The translations under genes were made by a program, and so were the position numbers. A model generated the notes under the pieces. It did not search any database. It was not told the DNA's origin and saw only the letters and a program-made list of their open reading frames with translations. DNA of 42,351 bases from an uncultured Clostridia bacterium (lineage in GTDB: Bacteria; Bacillota; Clostridia; Christensenellales; UBA1242): contig CAMENR010000009.1 of the NCBI GenBank assembly GCA_945928645.1, positions 1 to 42,351 of the forward strand, given 5' to 3'. This document shows, piece by piece, positions 33,727 to 42,316 of this stretch (position 1 is its first letter; each line of letters starts with the position of its first letter).

Positions 33727-33969
33727 ATGTTTTATCTTGTAGTATTTAGGGCAAGAAGTGAAACAATGAAATTTTCGAGCATCCTTTCGTCATATGGCAT
33801 AAAAAATGCTATAGTAAACACTCCAAGGCAAATTGCTGTGTCGTGTGGTATTTCTGTGAGGGTAGATGTTGGGGCTTTGGAAACTTGCAAACAAATATTA
33901 TCAAGAAGGCAATTTTGGACATTTGGAGGTATTTTTCTTATGCAAAATGACCTTTATGTGCAACAATAA
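33727..33969 (+). CDS. DUF3343 putative sulfur/selenium carrier-like protein
   Basis: 80 residues matching the DUF3343 pattern: FYLVVFRARSETMKFSSILSSYGI, a central NTPRQIAVSCGISVRV with one conserved Cys, then a short C-terminal strand. The family is annotated as putative Se/S carrier-like and co-occurs with NifS-like enzymes. GAGAGGGAAGG precedes the ATG. It is divergent from the class V aminotransferase, which supports that pairing. endonuclease III follows 49 bp later. The Cys in the ISCG-like position could carry persulfide or selenide; inferred only. Confidence 0.8.
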   Translation: MFYLVVFRARSETMKFSSILSSYGIKNAIVNTPRQIAVSCGISVRVDVGALETCKQILSRRQFWTFGGIFLMQNDLYVQQ

Positions 33970-34018
33970 GGTTGAAATAACACCTTTTTTGTGTTACACT
34001 TTGCCAAAGGATAGAAAA

Positions 34019-34660
34019 ATGAAAGCAAAAGAAGTGTATGAAACATTGCTACAACGATTTGGCAATAGAGGGTGCGAACTAAATTTTAATAATAATTATC
34101 AACTGCTGGTAGCAGTCATTTTGTCTGCTAGATGCACAGATAAGAGGGTAAATATTGTTACAAAGGACCTTTTTGAGCATTACAAAACTCCACAAGACCT
34201 GGCAAATGCAAATATAGATGAGTTGCAAAAAGAAATTTATTCTTGTGGATTTTATAGAAACAAATCAAAAAACCTTGTCTTGATGGCAAAAGACTTGTGT
34301 GATAGATTTGACGGTGTTGTGCCAAGTAATTATCAAGACCTTGTTTCTCTAGCAGGGGTGGGCAGAAAAACTGCCAATGTAGTGATGTATGTTGGTTTTG
34401 GAATCCCTGCCATAGCGGTGGATACTCATGTGTTTAGAGTTTCTAATAGGTTGTCATTGGTCAATGCAAAAACACCTCTGGAGTGCGAATTGGCACTTCA
34501 AAAGCAAATGGACAAGTCGTCGTGGGGAAGTTTTCATCATCTTTTGGTGCTTTTTGGTAGATATGTTTGCACCTCTCGTTCGCCTGCTTGCGTTGACTGC
34601 GAATTTAGGACAAAATGCCCATATTATAAGTCCAAAAGGGATTCAAGAAATAACAAATAA
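34019..34660 (+). CDS. nth: endonuclease III (DNA glycosylase/AP lyase)
   Basis: 213 residues from ATG 34019, preceded by AAAGGA; the ORF-track start overlaps the DUF3343 gene. Helix-hairpin-helix LAGVGRKTANVVMY is followed by the catalytic Asp in VDTHVFRVSNRL; a catalytic Lys lies in SARCTDKRVN. The C-terminus has the [4Fe-4S] ligand pattern C-X6-C-X2-C-X5-C (CTSRSPACVDCEFRTKC). It removes oxidised pyrimidines in base excision repair. Normal length. Confidence 0.96.
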   Translation: MKAKEVYETLLQRFGNRGCELNFNNNYQLLVAVILSARCTDKRVNIVTKDLFEHYKTPQDLANANIDELQKEIYSCGFYRNKSKNLVLMAKDLCDRFDGVVPSNYQDLVSLAGVGRKTANVVMYVGFGIPAIAVDTHVFRVSNRLSLVNAKTPLECELALQKQMDKSSWGSFHHLLVLFGRYVCTSRSPACVDCEFRTKCPYYKSKRDSRNNK

Positions 34661-34852
34661 TCTAATTCCTTGGGAAATATAAAGTAATTTTGAAAGGAAA
34701 AGAGTTGAACTGTCAACCTACTCTGAAAATATAAAATAATATGTCCTTGGGTGTAGGTTAAATAAGGGGTTTGTTTTTGAAGCAAAAAGCAGTTAGTAAA
34801 GAGTAGGAAATAAATAACTAAAATTTTGAGTAAGGAAAATATAAAAAAATAT

Positions 34853-34881
34853 TTAGAAAATCTAAATAATTGTAGTATAAT
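34853..34881 (+). promoter_or_regulatory. sigma-A-type promoter for obg-yhbY
   Basis: TTAGAA, a 17-bp spacer and a perfect TATAAT, 32 bp before the obg ATG. The preceding 190 bp show no gene, only a small hairpin (GTTGA..TCAAC near 34705). Confidence 0.55.
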
Positions 34882-34913
34882 ATATCTAGATTAAACTGAT
34901 AGAGGAGGCGGAG

Positions 34914-36182
34914 ATGTTTGTAGATAGAGTTAATATAAAGATTAAAGCGGGAGATGGTGGCAAAGGAGCGATCTCTTTTAGACGAGCAAAAGGTATTCCA
35001 AATGGTGGCCCTGATGGTGGCAATGGTGGTAGGGGTGGAAATATTATTTTTCGTGCAACAAAGGATTTGAACAATCTCGTCGCTTTCCGTTATTCCTCAC
35101 ATTTTAAGGCACAAAACGGAGAGCCTGGTGGTAAAAAGAGTTGCAATGGCAAGAGTGGACAAGACTTGGTTATTAAAGTTCCACAGGGGACTATTATCAA
35201 AGATGCCCAAACAGGCAAGATTATTGCAGATTTGTTTTATTTGGATAAGGACTACGTCATTTTGCGTGGTGGAGAAGGTGGTAAGGGGAATGAATTCTTC
35301 AAATCTCCAACTCGTCAAGCACCACATTTTTCGCAAATGGGTGAGGCCACCAAGGAACATACTGTTACCTTGGAGTTGAAAGTTTTGGCAGATGTGGGGC
35401 TTATTGGTTTTCCAAATGTGGGCAAAAGCACATTGCTCTCTGTTATATCAAATGCAAAACCAAAGATTGCCAACTATCATTTTACAACACTCAGCCCAAA
35501 TCTTGGTGTGGTGAAATATTATGAACATAGTTTTGTGGTGGCGGATATTCCTGGTCTTATTGAAGGCGCAAGCGAAGGACAAGGGCTGGGGCATGAATTC
35601 TTAAGACATATCGAAAGGACACGTATGCTTGTTCATGTGGTGGATATCTCCGAGGCAGATGGCAGGCAGGCATTTAATGATTATTTAACAATCAATGAGG
35701 AACTAACAAAGTTTAACAAAGTTTTGGGCGAATTGCCTCAGATTGTTGTGCTAAACAAAATAGATAGGATAAGAGATTATTTTGTAGTAGAGGAGTTTAA
35801 GCATAGGCTTAACAATAGCAAGATAAAGGTTATATGTGTGTCGGCATTGTGCAGAGAAAATATAGAAGAACTAGTTAGAGAAATGTGGAAAATGCTAGAA
35901 ACATTGCCACCACAAGTGCCAGTTGATGTGGAAGAATTTGGCTTTGATGAACAAGATAAAACGGCAATAAATATCACAAAATTGTCAAACGACTGTTATG
36001 AACTCTCTGGTGGGTTTATCGAAAATATCTCTCGTGGAATTGTTGTCAACGATTACGAATCATTGTCATATTTCTGGAAAAGGCTTAAAAATGATGGTAT
36101 TATCGATATGCTAAAGGAAAAGGGTGTAAAAGATGGCGACACAGTAAAAATTGGCAATGTAGAATTTGAATTTGTGGAATAA
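34914..36182 (+). CDS. obg: GTPase Obg/CgtA
   Basis: 422 residues. The glycine-rich Obg fold comes first (KIKAGDGGKGAISFRRAKGIPNGGPDGGNGGRGG). The GTPase domain has G1 GFPNVGKST, G3 DIPGLIEGA and G4 NKID. The C-terminal OCT domain (about residues 345-422) is present as in Firmicutes. Obg binds the 50S subunit and ppGpp and is needed for ribosome assembly and, in Bacillus, sporulation initiation. GAGGAGG precedes the ATG, and yhbY follows nine bases after the stop. Here it is separated from rplU-rpmA, which adjoin it in Bacillus. Confidence 0.98.
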   Translation: MFVDRVNIKIKAGDGGKGAISFRRAKGIPNGGPDGGNGGRGGNIIFRATKDLNNLVAFRYSSHFKAQNGEPGGKKSCNGKSGQDLVIKVPQGTIIKDAQTGKIIADLFYLDKDYVILRGGEGGKGNEFFKSPTRQAPHFSQMGEATKEHTVTLELKVLADVGLIGFPNVGKSTLLSVISNAKPKIANYHFTTLSPNLGVVKYYEHSFVVADIPGLIEGASEGQGLGHEFLRHIERTRMLVHVVDISEADGRQAFNDYLTINEELTKFNKVLGELPQIVVLNKIDRIRDYFVVEEFKHRLNNSKIKVICVSALCRENIEELVREMWKMLETLPPQVPVDVEEFGFDEQDKTAINITKLSNDCYELSGGFIENISRGIVVNDYESLSYFWKRLKNDGIIDMLKEKGVKDGDTVKIGNVEFEFVE

Positions 36183-36191
36183 GGAGATAGT

Positions 36192-36491
36192 ATGTTAACT
36201 TCAAAAGAAAGAGCCTATTTGCGAGGTGTTGCTTCCACTCAAGAAGCGGTGTGCTTTGTGGGCAAAGACGGGCTAAGTGATATGTGCCTTGCAAGTATAA
36301 GTGATGCATTAAGAGCTAGAGAAATAGTAAAAATTTCGGTGCTTCAAAATTGCGACTGTGATACAAAGTCAGTGGCAAATGAAATTTGTGAAAGACTTGA
36401 ATGTGAATGTGTAGGCATTGTGGGTAGGAAGATAATTGCCTATAAACTCAACCCAAAGAATAAAAATCACATATTAAAATTAAAAATATAA
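36192..36491 (+). CDS. yhbY: YhbY-family (CRM domain) RNA-binding protein
   Basis: 99 residues forming a single CRM domain: LTSKERAYLRGVAS, FVGKDGLSDMCLASISDALRAREIVKI, and C-terminal GIVGRKIIAYKLNP. The GxxG-type loop (here GKDG) contacts RNA. YhbY binds pre-50S particles. It is the second gene of the obg operon. In many Firmicutes nadD, yqeK and rsfS come next; here nadD and yqeK are missing and a minus-strand gene intervenes. Confidence 0.93.
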   Translation: MLTSKERAYLRGVASTQEAVCFVGKDGLSDMCLASISDALRAREIVKISVLQNCDCDTKSVANEICERLECECVGIVGRKIIAYKLNPKNKNHILKLKI

Positions 36492-36493
36492 AG

Positions 36494-37324
36494 TTAGGGC
36501 TTCTCTTGCGGGGAGCCTTTTTTTGTTAGGCAAAGAAGGGACAAAAAGAATAATAGTGAACTGACAAAAACGTAGTAAATATTATATCTAACTACAAGAG
36601 AGCAGAAAAAAATGAGCAATCCACTCAAAAAATATTTTTTTGCCTTTGATTTTTTTATTGCCTCATTCGCCAAATCTCTAAATCTTATTTTGTTGACATT
36701 GCTACAAGTTAGGATTTTTTGAGGAGGTGTTGCATGAGAGCAAAAGTATTGATAAGCAGTTGTTCCGCTCACAACACAAACGCTTACGTTCTGAATAGAA
36801 TGCAACATTTTTAGGTCGTCTTTTGGACAATAATTGCACAGCACAATCAGTTTTTTTGCATCATTATCAAGGGCAAATTTTGCACAAGAAAGTGTGTGGG
36901 ATATATCTAAGGTTTTTTGTTCTAGGGCAATAAGCGTAAGTTTGTTATCTTGCAAATACAAATTAGTCTTTACCTTTTTGCCAAAAGAATTGCCTGCTAG
37001 TAGATTTTTTTCTTTTTGTGAAAGGGCAGAATAATTTAGGAAAAATTCCTTTGATTGTTTTTCTAACTCTTTTTGGGAGATGTTGGAAGGCTTTTTTGAA
37101 CGGAAAAGATAAATGAGTAAGTTTATTACAAACAAAATAGACAAAGAAAGAGTAGTCGCCCACCCAAAAGACTTAGTCGCAAACCGTATCCAAGCAAATA
37201 GCAACAAAAACAAGCACAGATTGAAAAATAACCAGTCGATAGTGCGAGAAAGAGAAAAATTTTTTATCAAATCTCCTAATTTTATTTTTAATGTAGTTTT
37301 ATATTTGTTTTCATTTTTATTCAT
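36494..37324 (-). CDS. uncharacterised membrane protein with central soluble domain
   Basis: 276 residues I do not recognise. Two helices lie at about residues 30-70 (WLFFNLCLFLLLFAWIRF, SLSILFVINLLIYLF). A soluble alpha/beta domain of about 150 residues follows (LSCAKFALDNDAKKLIVLCNYCPKDDLKMLHSIQNVSVCVVSGTTAYQYF), and then two C-terminal helices. The domain alternates strands and helices and may be nucleotide-binding or nuclease-like, but no catalytic motif is visible. It is convergent with yhbY, and its last nine codons overlap the yhbY terminator. It sits where nadD and yqeK are usual. Cotranscription partners: none. Confidence 0.65.
   Translation of the reverse strand: MNKNENKYKTTLKIKLGDLIKNFSLSRTIDWLFFNLCLFLLLFAWIRFATKSFGWATTLSLSILFVINLLIYLFRSKKPSNISQKELEKQSKEFFLNYSALSQKEKNLLAGNSFGKKVKTNLYLQDNKLTLIALEQKTLDISHTLSCAKFALDNDAKKLIVLCNYCPKDDLKMLHSIQNVSVCVVSGTTAYQYFCSHATPPQKILTCSNVNKIRFRDLANEAIKKSKAKKYFLSGLLIFFCSLVVRYNIYYVFVSSLLFFLSLLCLTKKGSPQEKP
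36497..36524 (+). terminator. rho-independent terminator after yhbY
   Basis: GGCTTCTC and GGGGAGCC pair (two G-U) around TTGC, followed by T7. It lies inside the 3' end of the convergent minus-strand gene. Confidence 0.82.
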
Positions 37325-37561
37325 ATTTCAATTTTTGCCCAAATAGTAAACATTATTCCAAAATTTTTATTCAAAAAGTAGGTGTATTATCCACATTTTT
37401 TGCAGATTTTTTGTAGATAATAATTTTAATTTTGATATAATGTGTTGTTGCAAATTTATCAGGTTATCATCGAAAATTATTGTTGCAAACTTTTATTTGT
37501 TTTGCTTGTGTTTTTTTTACTTTTGAGTTATGCTTATAATAGATAAAATGTTGGAGGATTT

Positions 37562-37987
37562 ATGAGCAAATATCCAGAAAAGGTTATCGAAATTTGTAAA
37601 CTTTTAGACGAAAAAAAGGCTAGCGAAATAACTGTGTGTGATGTTTCAAAGTCAAAAGACTTTGTTAAATTCTTTATTGTTGCGACACTAGACTCCACTG
37701 CACATATAAGAGAAACGGTTGATTATCTTATGCAAAACACTTCTGGTGGTGATTTTTCTTTTTGGCAAAGAGAAGGTTTTAATATGAGCGAATGGGTAGT
37801 GCTGGATTATTATGATGTTTTTGTGCATCTTTTTACAAAAGAAGAGAGAAATCATTATAGCTTTGATAAACTTGTATCTGGCGAAGCCTCTTGTCTGTCG
37901 TATAAGCGAATTGTGGCAGATATTAACAAACAACAGAAAAAACTTCAATCACAAAAAGGGAAGAACAAGGAGAATAGCCAAAAATGA
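37562..37987 (+). CDS. rsfS: ribosomal silencing factor RsfS
   Basis: 141 residues with the RsfS/Iojap pattern: KASEITVCDVSKSKDFVKFFIVATLDSTAHIRET, then REGFNMSEWVVLDYYDVFVHLFTKEERNHYSFDKL. It binds L14 and blocks subunit joining when nutrients are scarce. GGAGG precedes the ATG. The C-terminal 20 residues are a Lys/Gln tail. Its stop overlaps the tsaE start (ATGA), and it heads the rsfS-tsaE-tsaB/rimI-hydrolase operon. Confidence 0.95.
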   Translation: MSKYPEKVIEICKLLDEKKASEITVCDVSKSKDFVKFFIVATLDSTAHIRETVDYLMQNTSGGDFSFWQREGFNMSEWVVLDYYDVFVHLFTKEERNHYSFDKLVSGEASCLSYKRIVADINKQQKKLQSQKGKNKENSQK

Positions 37988-38550
37988 GTGCAAATGAAGT
38001 ATTTTTTTGGATTTTGATTGCAGTGTTTTGCCTTTCGCTATTATTTTTGATTGTGGAAGTGTCTGTCGTTCAAATCGTTAGATATAAGGGGAAAAAATTA
38101 TTACCTGAAGTAGAAAAAGAAAGAGTTCTTTTGTTTGAAATATCTCTATCTCAAAAGCAAACCAAGGAAATTGCAAAGGAAATTTTATCCTTTATAAAAA
38201 AGGGTGATCTTGTTGTTTTGCAAGGCGATTTGGGAGCAGGCAAAAGTGTTTTGACCAGAGAAATACTCACATTGCTTGGCGTCAAAAACAAAATAACCAG
38301 CCCAACTTTTACTTTGGTAAACGAATATTTTGCTCCATCGGGGCATTATTATCACTTTGATATGTATAGATTAGAAGACGAATTGGAAGCAGTAAATATT
38401 GGCTTTGAGGAAATGATTGCAGATAAAGATAGCATAAAGTTTGTAGAATGGGCAGAGAAGGTAAAAAATTATTTGCCAAAACATTACAAAAAGATTTCCA
38501 TTGCAAAGTTAGGCTCTCACAGTCGAGCAATAGCAGTAGAGGAAATATAA
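37984..38550 (+). CDS. tsaE: TsaE with N-terminal transmembrane extension
   Basis: 188 residues. The TsaE ATPase begins near residue 50: Walker A GDLGAGKSVLTREIL, switch SPTFTLVNEY, HFDMYRLEDE and FVEWAEKV are all present. TsaE works with TsaB and TsaD to form N6-threonylcarbamoyladenosine at tRNA position 37. Ordinary TsaE is about 150 residues; this one has an extra 45 residues with a clear transmembrane helix (WILIAVFCLSLLFLIVEVSVV). The upstream ATG has AAGGAG before it and couples to rsfS, so the extension is probably translated. An internal TTG near residue 50 is a weaker alternative start. Confidence 0.92.
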   Translation: MSANEVFFWILIAVFCLSLLFLIVEVSVVQIVRYKGKKLLPEVEKERVLLFEISLSQKQTKEIAKEILSFIKKGDLVVLQGDLGAGKSVLTREILTLLGVKNKITSPTFTLVNEYFAPSGHYYHFDMYRLEDELEAVNIGFEEMIADKDSIKFVEWAEKVKNYLPKHYKKISIAKLGSHSRAIAVEEI

Positions 38551-38559
38551 AGAGGTATT

Positions 38560-39609
38560 ATGGAACTTATTATTGATACAAGTTCGGAAGAACTTATTGT
38601 AATACTAAAACAGGGGAATAATGTGTTGGAAGGGGAAAGGTTGCGTGGCAAACACCAAGAAACTCTTTTACCACAGATAGACACACTATTAAAACGGGCA
38701 AAAAAGACTCCAAAGGATATAGATGTCTATGGGGTTGTTGTTGGGCCGGGGTCTTTTACGGGTGTTAGGCTTGCAGTGTCCACTGTAAAGGCTTTTTGCT
38801 CAGTTTTTGATGCAAAAATTGTCGCAATAGATATGTTAGACCTTTTGGGAACAAAATTGAAGGTGGGGCAGTGTGTTGCAATTAAATGCACCTCACAAAA
38901 ACTATATCTTGCAAAAAAAGAGGAAGATGGACTGTTCAAACAAGTTGCATTGACAGAAGATTTGCTGTCTGTTGCTCATTCAGGAAGTCTTTTTGGCTAC
39001 AATTTGGCAGAAATTGACGGAATGTCTATATCGCAAATTCAACTAGACGCCAATGATTACGTTGCTTTTGTAGAAGAGGAAATTGATAATAAGAATTTTG
39101 TATCGGCAAAAATGCTGGAGCCAGTATATATGGCACTTTCACAAGCAGAAGAAGAACTTTTGAAAAAATCAGACACAGAGATTATTCCTTTTGCAGACAA
39201 ATATGCAGAAGAAATGTATCAGTTGCAAGATGCAGTTATGCCTCCTGCGGACAAAATGACCAAAAAGGGTTTTATGGGAGAGTTCTCGCAAGATACAAGG
39301 ACATATTTTGTGGCAAAACGAGGGGAAGTGGTGGTTGGATATGTTGGACTTATGGCTTGTGATAGTGACCAAAACATAATTAGCATTGCTGTTATGAGTT
39401 CTCTTTGGGGACAAGGGATTGGAAGTTTGCTGTTAGGTCGTGCAAAGTGCTTTGCCAAAGAAAATGGTTGCAAAACTTTGTCGCTTGAGGTGGACGAAAA
39501 GAATGCTAGGGCAATAGAATTTTACAAAAAATTTGGTTTTGAAGTAACAAATATCAGAAAAAAATATTATAAGGATAGTGACGCCCTTGTAATGTTTTTG
39601 AAAATATGA
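38560..39609 (+). CDS. tsaB: TsaB-RimI fusion protein
   Basis: 349 residues with two domains. Residues 1-190 are TsaB, the non-catalytic ASKHA partner of TsaD (IIDTSSEEL, then VVGPGSFTGVRLAVSTVKAF). Residues 205-349 are RimI, the GNAT enzyme that acetylates the N-terminus of ribosomal protein S18 (SLWGQGIGSLLL acetyl-CoA motif, EVDEKNARAIEFYKKFGF). These are usually adjacent separate genes; here they are one open frame. AGAGGT precedes the ATG. tsaD is not in the window. The fusion ends in the start of the hydrolase gene (ATGA). Confidence 0.94.
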   Translation: MELIIDTSSEELIVILKQGNNVLEGERLRGKHQETLLPQIDTLLKRAKKTPKDIDVYGVVVGPGSFTGVRLAVSTVKAFCSVFDAKIVAIDMLDLLGTKLKVGQCVAIKCTSQKLYLAKKEEDGLFKQVALTEDLLSVAHSGSLFGYNLAEIDGMSISQIQLDANDYVAFVEEEIDNKNFVSAKMLEPVYMALSQAEEELLKKSDTEIIPFADKYAEEMYQLQDAVMPPADKMTKKGFMGEFSQDTRTYFVAKRGEVVVGYVGLMACDSDQNIISIAVMSSLWGQGIGSLLLGRAKCFAKENGCKTLSLEVDEKNARAIEFYKKFGFEVTNIRKKYYKDSDALVMFLKI

Positions 39610-40349
39610 AATGTAAATTTGAAGATGTAGAAGTGTATTATGAAGTATTTGGAACAGGGGAGGATGATACTCCCCTTGTTTTTTTGCATGGCTGGGGAGG
39701 TAGCACAAAATGTTTTGAATATTTTGCAAAAGCAATGTGTAGTTGTAGGAAAGTTGTGCTGATAGATTTGCCTCCTTTTGGCAACTCAACAGAATCCAAA
39801 AATGTGTGGAATGTGGAGAAATATGCCCAATGTGTTTTGGAAATACTCAATCAACTAGGAGCAAAAAGGTGTGATATTGTTGCCCATTCCTTTGGTGGTA
39901 GAGTTGCTATATTGCTGGCAGGAAAATATAATATTTGCAATAGACTTATGCTGACTGGCTGTGCTGGGATAAACAAAAAGAGTTTTGGGACAAAGATAAA
40001 AATTAAGTTATACAAAATAAAAAAAATATTGTGCAAGTGTGGGTTGATTTCAAAATCGGCTATTCAAAATAAGGGAAGTGAAGATTATCAACACCTAAGC
40101 CCTGTTATGAAGCAAACATTTTGCAATATTGTGAATTATGACGAAAGATATTTGTTTGAAAAAATTTCTTGCCCAACTTTGCTTGTTTGGGGAATAGATG
40201 ACAAAGCCACTCCATTTTGTTGGACAAAAATCTTCAAAAAACATATAAAAGATTGTGAAATCATAAAATTGACTGGGGGACACTTTGCTTATCTTGAAAA
40301 TGCGAGCAAATTTCTCAGGATTATGCAATCTTTTTTTGCAAATTTATAA
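39606..40349 (+). CDS. alpha/beta hydrolase
   Basis: 247 residues with the alpha/beta-hydrolase fold: oxyanion-hole strand FLHGWGGSTKCF, nucleophile elbow VAHSFGGRVA, acid in WGIDDKATPF and catalytic His in LTGGHFAYLENASKF. The substrate is unknown; fold features resemble small-ester or acyl-transfer hydrolases. It starts inside the stop codon of the TsaB-RimI gene, so it is translationally coupled, but a role in tRNA modification is not implied. No signal peptide. Confidence 0.85.
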   Translation: MKCKFEDVEVYYEVFGTGEDDTPLVFLHGWGGSTKCFEYFAKAMCSCRKVVLIDLPPFGNSTESKNVWNVEKYAQCVLEILNQLGAKRCDIVAHSFGGRVAILLAGKYNICNRLMLTGCAGINKKSFGTKIKIKLYKIKKILCKCGLISKSAIQNKGSEDYQHLSPVMKQTFCNIVNYDERYLFEKISCPTLLVWGIDDKATPFCWTKIFKKHIKDCEIIKLTGGHFAYLENASKFLRIMQSFFANL

Positions 40350-40408
40350 AAATTCTAAATTTTATTTGCTTAAAAATAAAATAGTGGTAAAATATTTTTG
40401 AGGTGAAA

Positions 40409-42034
40409 ATGAATTTCTTTGCAGTTGACAATATCCATTTGTATATAACAATAGCACTTTCTGTTATAAACGGTATCCTTATGTGCTTTGCATCATACAA
40501 ATATTTTCAAATAATTCAACTTTCTGGATACAAGTTAAAGGGTTATTTTGCGTGGCTTAAGGAAACGAAGTGGAGTTATGCCCTAAGAATGATACTTCTA
40601 AGTTTGTTAAGTGCTTTCTGTGTGCTTGTAACCAATGCACTATTCAATGTTTATCATCAAGAGGCATTATACTCTTATATTGGACTTGTGTTTTACTTTT
40701 ATTTTACCATAGTGTTTATAAAAGCGCTTTACAACGCTCCAAAGAAGATTCCTCTTAAAAACACAACGAGAATGACTAGGCTTAATGTCGCAATGCTTAT
40801 ATTTGTTAGCCTATTTTCCTTTGTGGTGGTTTGGGGCTCATTTCAATATCTAAGTTTTGTGAAGTTTGGGGCTTTGTGTGTTGTGCCAGCGGTGGTGGTC
40901 TTTATCGTTCCAGTAGTTCACCTAATTATGCTTCCACTAGAGAAACTTATAGTATCTAGGTATCTTCATCAGGCAAAAAGCAAACTTGCAAAGAGAAATG
41001 ACCTTATCAAAATCGGCATAACGGGTAGTTATGCAAAAACCAGTGTAAAATATATATTGAATACTATTTTGTCGCAAAAATATAAGGTTTGTATGAGCCC
41101 ACAGAGTTTTAACACGCAAACTGGGCTTAGCAAAGTGGTAAATAATTATCTTACAGACTTGGATCAAGTGCTTATCGCAGAGATGGGGGCGAGGAGCAAA
41201 GGGGATATAAAGAAGCTTTGCAAACTTATTTCGCCACAATATGCCATAATAACAGGCATTTCTCCACAACATCTTTTGACTTTTAAGTCTTTGGACAATA
41301 TAAAAAGGACAAAATTTGAGTTGGTAGAATCTCTTTCGCAAAATGGGGTTTGTGTTTTTAATGGTTTTGACCAGGAAGTGTGCGATATGTATTCTTGGGC
41401 AAATATTGACAAAAAGTATCTTGTAGGCAAAGATAAGGATATATCCGCAAAAGACATTCAGTTTGACCAAGATGGCACAAAATTTGTGCTTGTTTTGGGT
41501 GAAAAGGAATATAACGTGCATACAAAACTTTTGGGGGAACACAATGTTCAAAACATCTTGCTATGTGTGCAGATGGCAAAGTGCCTTGGCTTGAGTGATC
41601 AGCAGATTGTCAGAGGGATAAAGTCCCTTCAACCAGTGCCACACAGATTGGAACTAGTGAAAACTGCAACCAACCTAATATTAGACGACTCTTTCAATGC
41701 AAATATTCGTGGTAGCAAAATTGCCCTTGATGTGCTGGGAAAATTGCCAGGCAGAAAGATTGTCATTACTCCAGGCTTGGTGGAATTGGGCGAAAGGGAA
41801 TATGACGAAAATGTTGTCTTTGGCGAGCAAATCGCAGGAGTGGCAGATTTTGTTATTATAGTAAACAAAGTGAATTTTGAAGCAATAAAAAAGGGACTAG
41901 ACAACAAAAAATTTAAGGAAGAAAACATTTCTCAGGCAGAAACCCTGGAGCAAGCCAAAATATTGATGAAAGAAATCCTTCAACCAGGCGACACAGTGCT
42001 ATTTGAAAATGACCTCCCAGACAACTATATCTAA
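40409..42034 (+). CDS. MurF-like Mur ligase with N-terminal membrane domain
   Basis: 541 residues from ATG 40409 (TGAGGTG upstream). Residues 1-180 contain about five transmembrane helices. The cytosolic part is a Mur ligase: ATP P-loop GITGSYAKTS, central EMGARSKGDIKKLCKLISPQYAIITGISPQHL, and C-terminal Mur domain with LILDDSFNANIRGSKIALDVL. This is the pattern of MurF, which adds D-Ala-D-Ala to UDP-MurNAc-tripeptide. The membrane domain distinguishes a Clostridia subfamily whose exact substrate is uncertain. The P-loop has Ala where GSYGKTS is common. A putative TTGCTT-16-TAAAAT promoter lies at 40368-40395. Confidence 0.85.
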   Translation: MNFFAVDNIHLYITIALSVINGILMCFASYKYFQIIQLSGYKLKGYFAWLKETKWSYALRMILLSLLSAFCVLVTNALFNVYHQEALYSYIGLVFYFYFTIVFIKALYNAPKKIPLKNTTRMTRLNVAMLIFVSLFSFVVVWGSFQYLSFVKFGALCVVPAVVVFIVPVVHLIMLPLEKLIVSRYLHQAKSKLAKRNDLIKIGITGSYAKTSVKYILNTILSQKYKVCMSPQSFNTQTGLSKVVNNYLTDLDQVLIAEMGARSKGDIKKLCKLISPQYAIITGISPQHLLTFKSLDNIKRTKFELVESLSQNGVCVFNGFDQEVCDMYSWANIDKKYLVGKDKDISAKDIQFDQDGTKFVLVLGEKEYNVHTKLLGEHNVQNILLCVQMAKCLGLSDQQIVRGIKSLQPVPHRLELVKTATNLILDDSFNANIRGSKIALDVLGKLPGRKIVITPGLVELGEREYDENVVFGEQIAGVADFVIIVNKVNFEAIKKGLDNKKFKEENISQAETLEQAKILMKEILQPGDTVLFENDLPDNYI

Positions 42035-42075
42035 ATGAATATGTAATCTCAAATTTTGTTATATCCAATATATGT

Positions 42076-42106
42076 AAAAAGGCTAGTAGAAACACTAGTC
42101 TTTTTT
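42076..42106. terminator. rho-independent terminator after the MurF-like gene
   Basis: GGCTAGT and ACTAGTC pair (one G-U) around a six-base loop, with A5 before and T6 after. Confidence 0.85.
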
Positions 42107-42316
42107 GAAATAAGCATACTTTAAAACGAAAATTATATAAAACACTAAAAATCACATCAAGAAAAGGTAAAACTCCTCCAAAAACCCCAAAAAGCATAAA
42201 AAAACCAAAAAAGGTCAAAATAATCAAAAAAAACTCCAAAAAATATCAAAAATGTATAAAATATACAAGAATTTTACAAAATAATAAAAATAATCAAAAA
42301 AACTACCCAAAATCTT

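Noticed and set aside
34661-34913. tRNA or riboswitch between nth and obg
   Set aside because: Only a short hairpin is visible; no T-loop, CCA or known aptamer core could be recognised.
41913-42239. 108-residue minus-strand ORF at the right edge
   Set aside because: Phe-rich translation of the A-rich tract that overlaps the MurF-like gene and its terminator; no ribosome site or family pattern.
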